From an uncultured Bacteroidales bacterium (GTDB lineage: Bacteria; Bacteroidota; Bacteroidia; Bacteroidales; Muribaculaceae), in contig CADADP010000001.1 of NCBI GenBank assembly GCA_902786725.1, forward strand, positions 1 to 64,000: a stretch of DNA of 64,000 nucleotides. Reading direction: 5' to 3'. The number at the start of each line of letters is the position of its first letter. The first letter of the stretch is position 1. The translations under genes and the position numbers were made by a program. Below, piece after piece: positions 26,923-37,458 of the stretch. A model generated the notes under the pieces. That model worked only from the letters and a program-made list of their open reading frames with translations, had not been told where the DNA came from and did no database searches.

Positions 26923-26953
26923 TTGACAAGTGTGAGTGTGTGAAATAACTTTG
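26923..26953 (+). promoter_or_regulatory. Candidate promoter for the LamG-containing giant
   Basis: TTG at 26923-26925, 20-nt spacer, TAACTTTG at 26946-26953. It would give a leader of about 150 nt before the ATG at 27114. Confidence 0.5.
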
Positions 26954-27072
26954 CATCGGTAAAGGAAAGAGTTCTTTGACATGATGTAATGGGGAGTCAT
27001 TATTCGTCTTAAATGCGCAATCGCTAATCTAAAAAAAAAGTTAGAAATAGCTGATAAACAATATAAAATTCT

Positions 27073-27080
27073 TAAATTTG
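27073..27080 (+). promoter_or_regulatory. Second candidate -7 element before the LamG-containing giant
   Basis: TAAATTTG lies 34 nt before the ATG at 27114, the distance common for Bacteroidetes promoters, but no good -33 TTTG is found 19-21 bp upstream. An in-frame TTG at 27078 falls inside this element and is therefore not the preferred start. Confidence 0.4.
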
Positions 27081-27113
27081 CGCAAACACGATAACAAAAA
27101 ACGACAACAACAT

Positions 27114-30100
27114 ATGAAAATCAGGACATTTATCAGGTTGCTAATGGTCACGGCCCTATTGTGGCAAGTGAAACCAGCGCAAGCCATAGACGGGAGTTAC
27201 AGTGACGAGGGCGGAGGCACATACTGGTGCAAGGTGTGGGTGTCATCGACTAGCGGCGGCCACAGTTACAGTTGGTGGACCGGCCGAGGCGAGGACACTG
27301 AAATGGAGCATTTTCGCGGATTCAGCTCCGAGCATAACGGAGACATCACAACAGAGTACCCAAGCATAAAGATACGGTTCCGGTACCACTACGGTCAGGC
27401 CAAAGATTTTAAGCGCGATGGATGTAGCCACCAGTTCTACGTTCGCTTGAAGAATGGAATGCTAACTCGAGTGGGCGAGATACGCGAAGGGAGTTGGGAC
27501 CTGATCAACACGAATACCAACTATGGTCGTCTGGGCGATTGCAGCCACGATGAAGAGTGGATAACGCTGCGTTACGTGCCAAATGATGCCGGCGTGCGCG
27601 AGGTGGATGGATTTCAGGTTGAAGGCCATCACAACTACAAGCAGTCGAATTTCTGGACCAAAGACGGACATATACAGATAAAGACGATTTATCTGCGCGA
27701 CCTTCACATGAACTTGTCGGAGGCGAAGGAGCCCACGATAGACTGGATAAGTCCGGGCAAGTTGAAGGTGAGCGTGGATAACAGTTGGCTGCCGTCCACG
27801 ATAGGGAACAACGTGCAGGACTATGAGTTCAAAAGCAGCTACAAGGTGACGGTGTATGTGAAAAATGAGCAAGACATCTACGCGACCGGCAGCATGATTG
27901 AGCTCAACCGCGGCAACGGATCGATAGAGTTAAAAGTGCCCATGGATGAGGACTTCACGGTGAACGTGGACCGTATGAGCCAAGCGACATTCAAGTTTGA
28001 GGGTAACGAAATGAGTCAGAACAGCAATAACGCTGTTTCCTTTAGTAAAACATACAATAACACGCCGGTAAAACTCAGGGCAGATTTCAACCAAGTTACC
28101 GGTGAGGTGCGCCTGGAATGGGACGACTACGGAGACGCGGTGCGCAACGAGGGAGACTACCAGGTGTATAGGACCACGCTCACTGATGACGGTGCCTCAT
28201 ATAGCGGAAATCGCGATTTTTTGGGCAGCACATCGAAGAATTACTTTGTAGATAACCGCGATCACGGCATGGACTACGGGAAGCGTTACCGCTACGAGGT
28301 GTTCCAGCAGAAGAAATCGTGGGGAGAGATTAGCATACCCAGCAATCCCGAGCCACTGACAGCAGTTAAAGCGAGCGAGGCACGTGTAAATACCATTCCT
28401 GTGATACCGTTGCATCTGGTTCAGGACCAGAGTGTGACGTCGAGCATAAAGTTGGACTGGAGCTTCGGTAACGTGCCCAACACTGATAATGACATAACGT
28501 TTAAGATTCACCGAATAGAGCCAGACGGCACAATTAATCGCAATTACAATGAAGTGAGCGTGCCCCGGTCGGCCGGGAAAGCCACATTCTCAGACAGTAA
28601 GCCTACAGACAACTGCACGCTGTATGGCTACTTCGCGCAGTTGGACCTGATAGGCGGCAAAATTCACATATATAGCGACACGATATACGCTCACGTGCTT
28701 GACGGCAGCACCGTAACGGGTGTTACGACCTCTAAAGGCAACGCCGGCAACACAGTGCAGGTGAAGTGGACCGCGAAACAAGTGGGAAGCGACCCTACCC
28801 TATTTGTCGTACAGCGTCGCTTTATCGGTTCGTCGGACTGGACGACACTGCACCAGCAGGAAGGTACGGGAGCATCATACACATTCAGCGACAGCAACGT
28901 GGAGCCAGGGCGGTACTATGAGTATCGCGTGCAGGCCTTAGGAAAAGACTGCAGCGGAAGCGGCCGTGTGGTGAACAACGAAATGCGCGATGTGGGTTTC
29001 GGTCAGGCCACGGGAGTTATAAGCGGCCGAGTGGAATACTCGACCGGCACAGCGGTGAAGGACGTGACCATAAATCTGACGCGTGACGGCGACGAGAGCG
29101 ACCGGAGCCAGTTCTACAGCCGCCGCATAACTGATGCCGGGTCGGGACTAAAGTGGACGCCAGACATTAAGGCAGCTCGCGAATTAATAGCGGCCAACAA
29201 GCCGTGGTCGTTGCAGATGTGGGTGAGTATCGACAACAACCTTGCCACAGATTTGGGCAATAATGGCGCCACGATGGTGCCGATAGTCACGCTGCCCGGC
29301 ATAGGCGAGCTGAGCATCACGGAGCTTGCGGATAACGACTCGGTGATGATAGACTGGACCACTAAACGCAAGATTAACGACGCAGAGAGCGAGACGATAT
29401 TGAGCGTGCGCCAGAAAGTGTCGCTGAACGGGTTTAATCACCTGACAGTGAGCCATGACGGAAAGGGCGGTTACACGTTAAGCACTATCAACGACAAAAA
29501 GGTGGTGAGTGAAACGGCGAGTAACGCAACGGCGGCAGATGAGAGCAAACTGATGCTGCAAGATCGCGACGGGAAGGCCGAGCTCACGTTTGGCGCGGTG
29601 GATAAAGGGAGCCTTACCACCACAGACGAGAAGAAATCGTTTATAGGTTATCTGGACGAGATCCGCTTGTGGTCGCGGGCCCTGAGCGCCAATGACATAT
29701 CGGGCAACTACAACCGGCTGCTGAGTGGCCGCGAGGAAGGGCTGAAGCTATACTGGACGTTTGACGAAGGCCTTGAGGAATACGCATTCGACAACAGTTA
29801 CACCAGCGGGACCCCCAACTCAAATCACCCTGAGGTGGGCAACAACACCCGTCCGTCGAACATTACGCCGAGTGCCGAGCAGTTCTCTCTGTACGGCCTC
29901 ACCAATGACAAGGGCGAATACGAGATACGCGGCATCCCGTTTGCCGGTAGCGGCAGTCACTACAGTGTGATACCCACGCTGGGCGTGCACAACTTCAGTC
30001 CGACGAGCCGTTCGGCGTTTATCAGTCCGTCGCCGCTGACAATCAACAATGTGGATTTCACCGACGTGTCGAGCGTGAAAGTGAGAGGCACCATCCGCTT

Positions 30101-33100
30101 CGCCGGCACCACCATACCGGAGGACAGCGTATCGTTCTATGTGGATGGCGCTCCGTGCAACAAGAATAACGTGCTGATATACAGCGACAAGAACGGCGAA
30201 TATGAGATATCGGTGCCGATAGGCAATCACTTCATAGAGGTGAGGCGTTCGGGTCACACATTTGTGGATGGCGGTCGCTATCCGGCAGAGCAAGGAAGCA
30301 GCTACAACTTCGTGAGTGATACCAATCTGGACTTCTATGACAACACACTGGTGGTGTTTGCCGGTCGCATAACCGGCGGCAGCAACGAGGGCAAGAAGCC
30401 ACTGGGCTACGGTCTGAGCCAGAACACGATAGGCAAGACGACGCTTAAAATCCAGTCGCTGGACCACCCACAACGCATGATTAACGCGGTGGAACAGGTT
30501 CGCGGCACGACTCGCGAATGGGTTCCCAATCCGCAGACCGTGGAGCTGAGCAACAAGAACGGTAGCATAAAGAGCAGCAGTTATCTGGGTGGCGGAGACG
30601 AGGATGACGCGAAGTATATCTACATCACCACCGACGAGAAAACGGGAGAATTCTGCGCGATGGTGCCGCCACTGCGCTACGCAGTGAAGAGCGTGAGCAT
30701 TCCCAAGAACGCGGCTGTGCAGAACGATGCCATATTCAAGACTATCCCCATGATAGACATCACAAATCCGCTGGACACGATAAGGCCCGACACGGCTTAT
30801 GTGGAACCCGGGCACGTGGCGTTGCCGGTGTTTAAGTGCAACCGCAATTTAAGGCTCACCTACCGAAGCCGCCCGGTTATCGACATCACTCAGGTGGGAG
30901 CCGCGGCCGGAGCGTTCGGCACAGACACGCTGACGGTGAGTGATAACAACAATGAGCTGAAGTTGCCGGTCTATGAGGTGGACCAGAGCACCGGTGCGGT
31001 GACCTATAAGTACAAGTACCCGATATTTGAGCAGTCGCGCACGTACGAGTTCAAGGTGTCGGCTTACGAGCCATACACCAACAACGACAGCAGCACCCCG
31101 AAGCTTTTCCGCGATGTGCTTGCCGACTCGGTGGTGACCTTTGACAACGAGATAGGCAGCATGGCTCAGGTGGCGGCAGAAGATGCCACAAAAGAAGGGA
31201 ACGACATTAAACGCGGCGACTTAATGAGCCAGGAGGAGAGCAGTGTGAAGCTGGACAATGAAGGCAAGGGCACATATAAGTGGACAGCCGGAATGCCCAA
31301 CCTGACGGCGCCATACACGCGGTCGATAAACGCATCGATGGTGATAGAAGGCCAGACTGTGCTGTGGCGACAGAACGGGCTGGAGTCGGTGGTGAGCGGA
31401 GTGGTTCCGACCGGAAACAACTTTATCACAGCCGGACCAAGCTACGTACAGATGGTGCTACGCGACCCGCCGGGCGACTCATCGACGGCGACTTGGGAGG
31501 TGGACACGATATCGACCAAATACTCATATCACAACCGCGGAATCCACCAGAACACCGATCTGGGCTTGACATTCAGCACCGGAGTGACCACAGCAGTGGG
31601 AACCGGAATCGGGGTGTTTACGCTGGTGAACACGGACCTTATTCACGAGAATAGCGGTTTCTGGAAATATGAGGTAAACAAGACGTGGGACAACCGCTCT
31701 TATACCACGTTCACGACATCTCACGCCATATCGACGAGTAGCGACAACCGGCATGTGGGTCGTGACGGCGACGTGTTTGTGGGCTATTCGACGAACTACA
31801 TAGTGGGTGCCGCCGACCACGTGGGCCTCTTGAAAAGCACTGACGGCACGTGGGGAATAGGGCTGGAAGAATCGATGAACGTGAGCGAGAAGTTCAGCAC
31901 CGTGTTCAACTACTCACAGAAGCACATAGAGACCACTCTGTTCGATAACATAAGGCGCACGCGTAATACCAAGCTCACCAAGGTGAAAAGCAAGAGTGAG
32001 ATACTGGAGAACCCGCCTGTGGTTACCTACTACACCCTGCTGGACGAAGGTGACCCGAAATTCGGCACGAGCAATGACGACAAGAGCGTGTGGGGCGACA
32101 AGGCCCAGAGTGACCCCAAGTCGGATGAGCAGCCCAGTTATTATTACCGTTATCCGGTGGGTTACGGCGGCTGCGACAGTGTGAAATGGTGTAACGAGAT
32201 TATCAGGCTGTGGAAGGAGAAACTGGCCGAGAACGAAGAGGACAAGCTCAAGGCATTCAGCAACGAGAGCAAGTATAAATTGTTCAACAAGTCGTTTGAG
32301 AACGGTACCACAGTGACCGACACGAAGATAACGACCGACCGCGAGCAGAGCAACTCTACGCAGTACTTCACCACCACAATAGGTTATAAGGGCAAGAACG
32401 GAGTGAAGGTGAGTAACGTGGGGTTTGTTATCAACACAGACGTTTCGATAGGATATCACGAGACTATAGGCAAAATAGACGAGAAGACTTATCAGAAGAA
32501 ATTCTCATACACACTGAACGACACACAGCGCAACAACGCTCACACGGTGGACATATACAACTCGCCAAAGGGCTGGGGTCCGATTTTCCGCACACGTGCT
32601 GGTCAGACACGCTGCCCCTATGAGGGAGAGACCCGTACCAAATATTATAATCCCGGCACGCTACTGGACTATGCCACGATGAAGATGGACAATCCGAAGA
32701 TATCGATGCCGGTACGCAACTTCACCGACATCCCTGCCGGTCAGGAGGCACAAATCCAAGTGGCTCTGACCAATGAAAGTGAAACCAACGACATCACCAG
32801 CGTGCTGATATATGTGGATCCCACATCAAATCCGAAAGGCCTACAGGTGTATATCGACGGCGAGCCGATGGTGAAGCGCACCGAGATATGGCTCGACTAC
32901 GGCCAGCGCATAGTAAAGAACCTGACTATCAAGCAAAGCGACGCGTCGGTACTGGACTACGAGAACATAAAGCTGATACTTCATAGTTCGTGCGAGGTGA
33001 GCAAGATTTACGACACGGTGGAGTTTAGCGCACACTTTGTTCCAGCCGCGCCCCCTGTGACATTGTCGCTGAACAAGACGGTGCTAAACAAGAAGGCCGC

Positions 33101-36100
33101 CGACGGCAACGAGCCAGTTGTGGTGACGATAAAGGATATCAACCGCATGTTTAACGGACTAAAAGGCGTGCGTCTGAAGTACCGTTTTGCGGGCGATGCC
33201 AACTGGGTTACGGCGCATGAGTGGCTGATGAAGAAAGAATATATCCCCAGCGGCGGCACCGAGGCAGTGTATTCGCTCATGCCCGACAACACGCCCAACA
33301 TAACATACACCCTGGACTTGCCCAACATCGATGGAGAATATGTGATACAGGCCGAGAGCTTCTGCACGTTTGCGGGCAAGGATGTGACGCAACCCACTGC
33401 AGAGATAACTGTGGTACGCGACACACGAGGCCCGAAGTTGCTGGGCCAGGCGATGCCCAATTCCGGAATTCTGTATCCACAGGACGACATCATGGTGATG
33501 TTTAACGAGAAAATCCGCGAGAGCTATCTCAACAAAGACGGAAACTTCTTCATCACGGGAGTGCTCAATGACGCACCGATTGACCATGAGGTGTCGTTAC
33601 AACTCAATGGCGAGAAGATTTCGACTCAGGCATATCTGCCAATCAACAACACCGACTTCTCGACATCGTTCTGGCTAAAGCGCCAGACGGACGGTACCAT
33701 ACTGGAGCACAGCAACCTGAGTAACCTGTTCTCGCTGGGTGTGGATAGTGAGGGCCACGCCGTGCTGAACATGAGTAACATGATAGGCAGTATGCCACAC
33801 AAGTCAACGAGTGTGATACCGAAGGACAAGTGGGTGTTTGTGGGACTGAGTTACCGCAAGCCTGTGGAAGGCATCGGCGCGAAGGTTGACGCGTTTGTGG
33901 CTGAGGACGGCACTGTGACACAGCTATTTGACAACATAGACGTGGAGACGTATAACAATGAGGCTACGGTGTCGGTGGGCGACGCGATGCACGGTTCGAT
34001 CCAAGAGCTTACATTCTGGAACAAGGCCATGAGCCGCACCGCTCTGCTTGAGCTCAAGAACCAGCAACTGGCAAGTTACACGCCCGGTCTGGTGGGCTAC
34101 TGGAAGATGGACGAGGGTCACAACAACGTGATTACAGACTACGCTCGCAGCCGGCACATGTATAGCGCCACGCCGAGTTGGAATATCGACAACACCAATC
34201 TGGCGGCGCACTTCGACGGGTCGCATGACATGGAAGTGAACATCAGCCAACTCGACTCACGCATTACCGACAGTTTTGTGACCGAATTGTGGTTCCGTGG
34301 CGAGAAGGACAGCAACAACGGAGCGACCCTAATATCAATCACCGACCGGTTATCGCTCGACTTTGATGAGCTTGGCGGCATGGTGCTGCACACCTACGAC
34401 GCTGATAAGAATCAGTCGTCGCTCACCACGAACGGCACATCGTACCAGCTGACCGATGTGAAGTATAACGACGGTCAGTGGCACCACATGGCACTGAACG
34501 TGCACCGCGGCTTTAACGCCACCGTGTTTATCGACGGGGAAGCGGTGCGCACACTGGACGAGCACATAGTTCCGGCTGTTACAGGCAATTATCTGCACGT
34601 GGGCTCAATCTTGAAGACGGAAGGGGCAGAGAGCAAGCACTGTCATTACTTTAGTGGAGACATCGACGAGTTACGGATATGGAACTCGGCCACCGATGCC
34701 GCCACAATCAAGGCACGAGTGTATCAGATGATAGACACGGCCAAAGTGAGTGGTCTTGCGGCCTACTACCCGATGCAGAAGGCGGTGCTTGACGGTGCGG
34801 GTAATGTTCTGACCGAATTCAGCCTGGAGAACAAGATGGTGACAGGAGAGAATCAGAAGACTGCTCAGAACGCAGACGGTATAACTCAAGCGCTCACAGC
34901 ACCGGCCCTTCATAACGCCGGAACAGTCCAGAACCTGAACTTTGACTTCACGGCCAGCGATAACAGCATCTACATTAAGTTGAACGACCTGCCGTCGCGC
35001 TTGCACGGCAACACGCTGAATTTCACCATCAAGAACGTTCGCGACAATTACGACAACCTGAGCGAGAGCATCACGTGGAGTGCCGAGGCCGACTTCAACA
35101 CGCTGTCGTGGGAGAAGGACGGAGTTACTTCGGACGTGGATACCCGTCGCCTGCAAGAGACCGAATTCACGACCACTCTGCGTAACGTGGGTAACCAGTC
35201 GGCTCAGTATGAGCTGACGAACCTGCCGTCGTGGATAAGCGCATCACCGAGTTCGGGCACGATAGGCGTGGGCGGAAGCGAGACGATAACACTGAGGATT
35301 CTGTCGAGCGCCCCTGTGGGCGAGCACGATGTGCTGATATACGCGCGCAACAGCGACAACATCTACACTCCGCTGAGTTTCTCGGTGGAGGTTATGGGCA
35401 ACCAGCCCAACTGGAGTGTTGACAAGAGCAAATACGAGACCACTATGAACATGGTGGGTCAGATATATATCAACGACAAGATATGCCACAGCAGCAGCAC
35501 CATGATAGGCGCATTCATAGGCAACGAGTGCCGTGGAGTTGCATATCCGCAGTTGCTTGAAAGCCGCGACAGCTACTACGTGGATCTCACAATCTACGGC
35601 CACGACGGTGGCGCCAAAGACGGCATAATCCAGTATCGCATCTATGACAGTTCTAAGGGAATCGTTTACAGCAATGTGGGAACCGATATAGACGGCCAAT
35701 ATCTGGTGGTGAAGTATATTCCCAACGACATAAAAGGATCTTACAGCAGGCCTGTGCGCTGGACATGCGGCTATGCAGTGGAGCAAGCCATAGAATTGCC
35801 TACGGGGTGGAACTGGATGTCGATATATGTGGATCCGTACGTTGGCAACGAAACACCCGAAAGCATCTTCGGCCACGACGGCGTATTCAAGAACTTAGTG
35901 AGCAAGAGTGACGGTTTCGCCTACTGCGACGGAAGCGAATGGCAGGGCACACTGAGTGTTCTGAGTCCGGGCAACATGTATAAAGTGCGTGTTACCGACG
36001 ATGCCAAGGCCCAAGTGCTGGGCGGTACAATCGACGTGCGCAACAAAGAGGTGACCATGTATAAGGGTTGGAACTGGATAGGTTCGCTATCGGTGTATAA

Positions 36101-36917
36101 TCTGGGTCTCGATGAGGCATTCGCAGACTTGAATTGCGCCGACGGCGACGCTATAAAGAGCAAGACACAAATAGCCTTCTTCAACGGCCAGAAGTGGGAA
36201 GGGCAACTGAGGGCGATTATCCCCGGTGATGGTTACTACTTCTATAACAGCGGCCCGACCCGCACATTCCACTACCCTGCCGTGGACGGCAGCAACCGGT
36301 CACCGGTCAAGGCCCCTGCCGGGCAAGGATGGATGCCATTCACCCCAGTTGACCACCACATGTTCAGCGACAACATGAACGTGATAGCGCAGGTTCGCGA
36401 CGGGAATCAGGCGATAGACACCCTGGCGATAGGCGCATTTGTGGGTGGCGAGTGCCGCGGAGCAGTTCGCTGCACAGGAGGTCTATACTACCTGACAATA
36501 GCCGGGAACACGAACGAGAACAATCTGCCTATAGAATTGCACGCGTTTATCGACGGAGAGGAGCGCGTGATAGACAATGACCTCGTTTTTGTGGTGGACG
36601 TTATTGTAGGCACGCCCGATGCTCCGTATGTGATAAATATTAACGGGTCGGGGGTTGACGACATGACAATGGCCGACGCCCGCATCCGAATCACACCCAC
36701 TGTGACGCAAGGACCGGTGAAGGTGAGAACCGGAGAGGGCTTGGCGGCGGTGCGACTGTACTCGGCCAGCGGAGCGCTACTCGAGAGCCACAATCCACAT
36801 GGAGCCGAGATCTTGGAGCTGGATTTGGCAGGGCGCGACAATGGTTTCTATATAGTGGAAGCCGTGAGCATGAACGGACAGCGCAGGTCGCAACGCGTGG
36901 TGCGTTCGCCGAGGTGA
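27114..36917 (+). CDS. Giant multidomain surface protein with Fn3-like and LamG-like modules and sorting domain
   Basis: 3267 aa from the ATG at 27114, with a signal peptide over residues 1-24 (cut near A-Q-A). Approximate order: Fn3-like segments at 317-402, 429-525 and 534-615; a LamG/concanavalin-like domain at 692-870 (ending D-E-I-R-L-W-S-R-A-L); a carboxypeptidase-regulatory-like stretch at 919-1068; an unrecognised core of several hundred residues containing L-R-D-P-P-G-D (about 1450); two more LamG-like domains at 2172-2335 and 2372-2540; an Ig-like domain at 2700-2760 (P-S-W-I-S-A-S-P-S-S-G-T); and a C-terminal type A sorting domain at about 3199-3267. Such architecture suits a large adhesin or glycan-binding protein exported by the type IX pathway. 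No T9SS genes are in the window. A hairpin follows the stop. Confidence 0.75.
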   Translation: MKIRTFIRLLMVTALLWQVKPAQAIDGSYSDEGGGTYWCKVWVSSTSGGHSYSWWTGRGEDTEMEHFRGFSSEHNGDITTEYPSIKIRFRYHYGQAKDFKRDGCSHQFYVRLKNGMLTRVGEIREGSWDLINTNTNYGRLGDCSHDEEWITLRYVPNDAGVREVDGFQVEGHHNYKQSNFWTKDGHIQIKTIYLRDLHMNLSEAKEPTIDWISPGKLKVSVDNSWLPSTIGNNVQDYEFKSSYKVTVYVKNEQDIYATGSMIELNRGNGSIELKVPMDEDFTVNVDRMSQATFKFEGNEMSQNSNNAVSFSKTYNNTPVKLRADFNQVTGEVRLEWDDYGDAVRNEGDYQVYRTTLTDDGASYSGNRDFLGSTSKNYFVDNRDHGMDYGKRYRYEVFQQKKSWGEISIPSNPEPLTAVKASEARVNTIPVIPLHLVQDQSVTSSIKLDWSFGNVPNTDNDITFKIHRIEPDGTINRNYNEVSVPRSAGKATFSDSKPTDNCTLYGYFAQLDLIGGKIHIYSDTIYAHVLDGSTVTGVTTSKGNAGNTVQVKWTAKQVGSDPTLFVVQRRFIGSSDWTTLHQQEGTGASYTFSDSNVEPGRYYEYRVQALGKDCSGSGRVVNNEMRDVGFGQATGVISGRVEYSTGTAVKDVTINLTRDGDESDRSQFYSRRITDAGSGLKWTPDIKAARELIAANKPWSLQMWVSIDNNLATDLGNNGATMVPIVTLPGIGELSITELADNDSVMIDWTTKRKINDAESETILSVRQKVSLNGFNHLTVSHDGKGGYTLSTINDKKVVSETASNATAADESKLMLQDRDGKAELTFGAVDKGSLTTTDEKKSFIGYLDEIRLWSRALSANDISGNYNRLLSGREEGLKLYWTFDEGLEEYAFDNSYTSGTPNSNHPEVGNNTRPSNITPSAEQFSLYGLTNDKGEYEIRGIPFAGSGSHYSVIPTLGVHNFSPTSRSAFISPSPLTINNVDFTDVSSVKVRGTIRFAGTTIPEDSVSFYVDGAPCNKNNVLIYSDKNGEYEISVPIGNHFIEVRRSGHTFVDGGRYPAEQGSSYNFVSDTNLDFYDNTLVVFAGRITGGSNEGKKPLGYGLSQNTIGKTTLKIQSLDHPQRMINAVEQVRGTTREWVPNPQTVELSNKNGSIKSSSYLGGGDEDDAKYIYITTDEKTGEFCAMVPPLRYAVKSVSIPKNAAVQNDAIFKTIPMIDITNPLDTIRPDTAYVEPGHVALPVFKCNRNLRLTYRSRPVIDITQVGAAAGAFGTDTLTVSDNNNELKLPVYEVDQSTGAVTYKYKYPIFEQSRTYEFKVSAYEPYTNNDSSTPKLFRDVLADSVVTFDNEIGSMAQVAAEDATKEGNDIKRGDLMSQEESSVKLDNEGKGTYKWTAGMPNLTAPYTRSINASMVIEGQTVLWRQNGLESVVSGVVPTGNNFITAGPSYVQMVLRDPPGDSSTATWEVDTISTKYSYHNRGIHQNTDLGLTFSTGVTTAVGTGIGVFTLVNTDLIHENSGFWKYEVNKTWDNRSYTTFTTSHAISTSSDNRHVGRDGDVFVGYSTNYIVGAADHVGLLKSTDGTWGIGLEESMNVSEKFSTVFNYSQKHIETTLFDNIRRTRNTKLTKVKSKSEILENPPVVTYYTLLDEGDPKFGTSNDDKSVWGDKAQSDPKSDEQPSYYYRYPVGYGGCDSVKWCNEIIRLWKEKLAENEEDKLKAFSNESKYKLFNKSFENGTTVTDTKITTDREQSNSTQYFTTTIGYKGKNGVKVSNVGFVINTDVSIGYHETIGKIDEKTYQKKFSYTLNDTQRNNAHTVDIYNSPKGWGPIFRTRAGQTRCPYEGETRTKYYNPGTLLDYATMKMDNPKISMPVRNFTDIPAGQEAQIQVALTNESETNDITSVLIYVDPTSNPKGLQVYIDGEPMVKRTEIWLDYGQRIVKNLTIKQSDASVLDYENIKLILHSSCEVSKIYDTVEFSAHFVPAAPPVTLSLNKTVLNKKAADGNEPVVVTIKDINRMFNGLKGVRLKYRFAGDANWVTAHEWLMKKEYIPSGGTEAVYSLMPDNTPNITYTLDLPNIDGEYVIQAESFCTFAGKDVTQPTAEITVVRDTRGPKLLGQAMPNSGILYPQDDIMVMFNEKIRESYLNKDGNFFITGVLNDAPIDHEVSLQLNGEKISTQAYLPINNTDFSTSFWLKRQTDGTILEHSNLSNLFSLGVDSEGHAVLNMSNMIGSMPHKSTSVIPKDKWVFVGLSYRKPVEGIGAKVDAFVAEDGTVTQLFDNIDVETYNNEATVSVGDAMHGSIQELTFWNKAMSRTALLELKNQQLASYTPGLVGYWKMDEGHNNVITDYARSRHMYSATPSWNIDNTNLAAHFDGSHDMEVNISQLDSRITDSFVTELWFRGEKDSNNGATLISITDRLSLDFDELGGMVLHTYDADKNQSSLTTNGTSYQLTDVKYNDGQWHHMALNVHRGFNATVFIDGEAVRTLDEHIVPAVTGNYLHVGSILKTEGAESKHCHYFSGDIDELRIWNSATDAATIKARVYQMIDTAKVSGLAAYYPMQKAVLDGAGNVLTEFSLENKMVTGENQKTAQNADGITQALTAPALHNAGTVQNLNFDFTASDNSIYIKLNDLPSRLHGNTLNFTIKNVRDNYDNLSESITWSAEADFNTLSWEKDGVTSDVDTRRLQETEFTTTLRNVGNQSAQYELTNLPSWISASPSSGTIGVGGSETITLRILSSAPVGEHDVLIYARNSDNIYTPLSFSVEVMGNQPNWSVDKSKYETTMNMVGQIYINDKICHSSSTMIGAFIGNECRGVAYPQLLESRDSYYVDLTIYGHDGGAKDGIIQYRIYDSSKGIVYSNVGTDIDGQYLVVKYIPNDIKGSYSRPVRWTCGYAVEQAIELPTGWNWMSIYVDPYVGNETPESIFGHDGVFKNLVSKSDGFAYCDGSEWQGTLSVLSPGNMYKVRVTDDAKAQVLGGTIDVRNKEVTMYKGWNWIGSLSVYNLGLDEAFADLNCADGDAIKSKTQIAFFNGQKWEGQLRAIIPGDGYYFYNSGPTRTFHYPAVDGSNRSPVKAPAGQGWMPFTPVDHHMFSDNMNVIAQVRDGNQAIDTLAIGAFVGGECRGAVRCTGGLYYLTIAGNTNENNLPIELHAFIDGEERVIDNDLVFVVDVIVGTPDAPYVININGSGVDDMTMADARIRITPTVTQGPVKVRTGEGLAAVRLYSASGALLESHNPHGAEILELDLAGRDNGFYIVEAVSMNGQRRSQRVVRSPR

Positions 36918-36953
36918 CAGACGTAGGCACAATGCGGCCCGACAGCGATTATT

Positions 36954-36991
36954 ATAGGGCTTATAGGCCTCATAAGACCTATAAGCCCTAT
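36954..36991 (+). terminator. Hairpin after the LamG-containing giant
   Basis: Perfect 14-bp stem, 36954-36967 with 36978-36991 (ATAGGGCTTATAGG and its complement), loop of 10 nt. It lies 36 nt after the stop, with no T-tract. Confidence 0.7.
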
Positions 36992-37034
36992 CTGTTGCGG
37001 TAGTAAAATAGGATTGAGGATTGGGTGCGAGAAT

Positions 37035-37065
37035 TTTGAGAAATCATAGCAAATTAGTAACTTTG
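37035..37065 (+). promoter_or_regulatory. Promoter of the DUF4491-hydrolase pair
   Basis: TTTG at 37035-37038, 19-nt spacer, TAACTTTG at 37058-37065. This is a complete Bacteroidetes promoter with a leader of about 20 nt. Confidence 0.75.
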
Positions 37066-37092
37066 TGAGACAATAAGACAAAATAAACGCAG

Positions 37093-37422
37093 ATGGAGAG
37101 CATACACTACATCGGGCTACTGATAGGAGCCTGCACGTTTTTAGTAATAGGGATGTTTCACCCCCTGGTAATCAAAGCCGAATACCATCTGGGGACGCGT
37201 TGCTGGTGGTGGTTTCTGCTGGCCGGGTTGGTACTGATAGTGGCGTCGGCGGTTGTGGAAAACGTGTTTCTGAGTAGCGTGCTTGGAGTTACGGCATTCT
37301 CCTGCTTATGGAGCATACTGGAGGTGTTTCAGCAGCAGGAGCGCGTGAGAAAAGGCTGGTTTCCGCGCAATCCACGTAGGACATACCCGTGGGACAAAGA
37401 CAATGACAAAGACAAGGAGTAA
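37093..37422 (+). CDS. DUF4491 family small membrane protein
   Basis: 109 aa with three hydrophobic helices (about 5-27, 37-57 and 58-80). The family-typical strings H-P-L-V-I-K-A-E-Y, G-T-R-C-W-W-W-F and a basic tail with K-G-W-F-P-R-N-P make the DUF4491 assignment clear. Function is unknown. The tail is strongly charged and probably cytoplasmic. It is 36 nt upstream of the hydrolase gene and shares its promoter. Confidence 0.85.
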   Translation: MESIHYIGLLIGACTFLVIGMFHPLVIKAEYHLGTRCWWWFLLAGLVLIVASAVVENVFLSSVLGVTAFSCLWSILEVFQQQERVRKGWFPRNPRRTYPWDKDNDKDKE

Positions 37423-37458
37423 ATAAGACTAAATAACCAAAACCTCAACCAAAATTCG

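Larger units (their letters stand above)
26500..27113. other. Gene-poor gap between the second and third giant genes
   Basis: Apart from the doubtful small ORF at 26585-26815, I see only two candidate promoters near the right end. There is no clear terminator for the operon ending at 26499. Confidence 0.5.
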
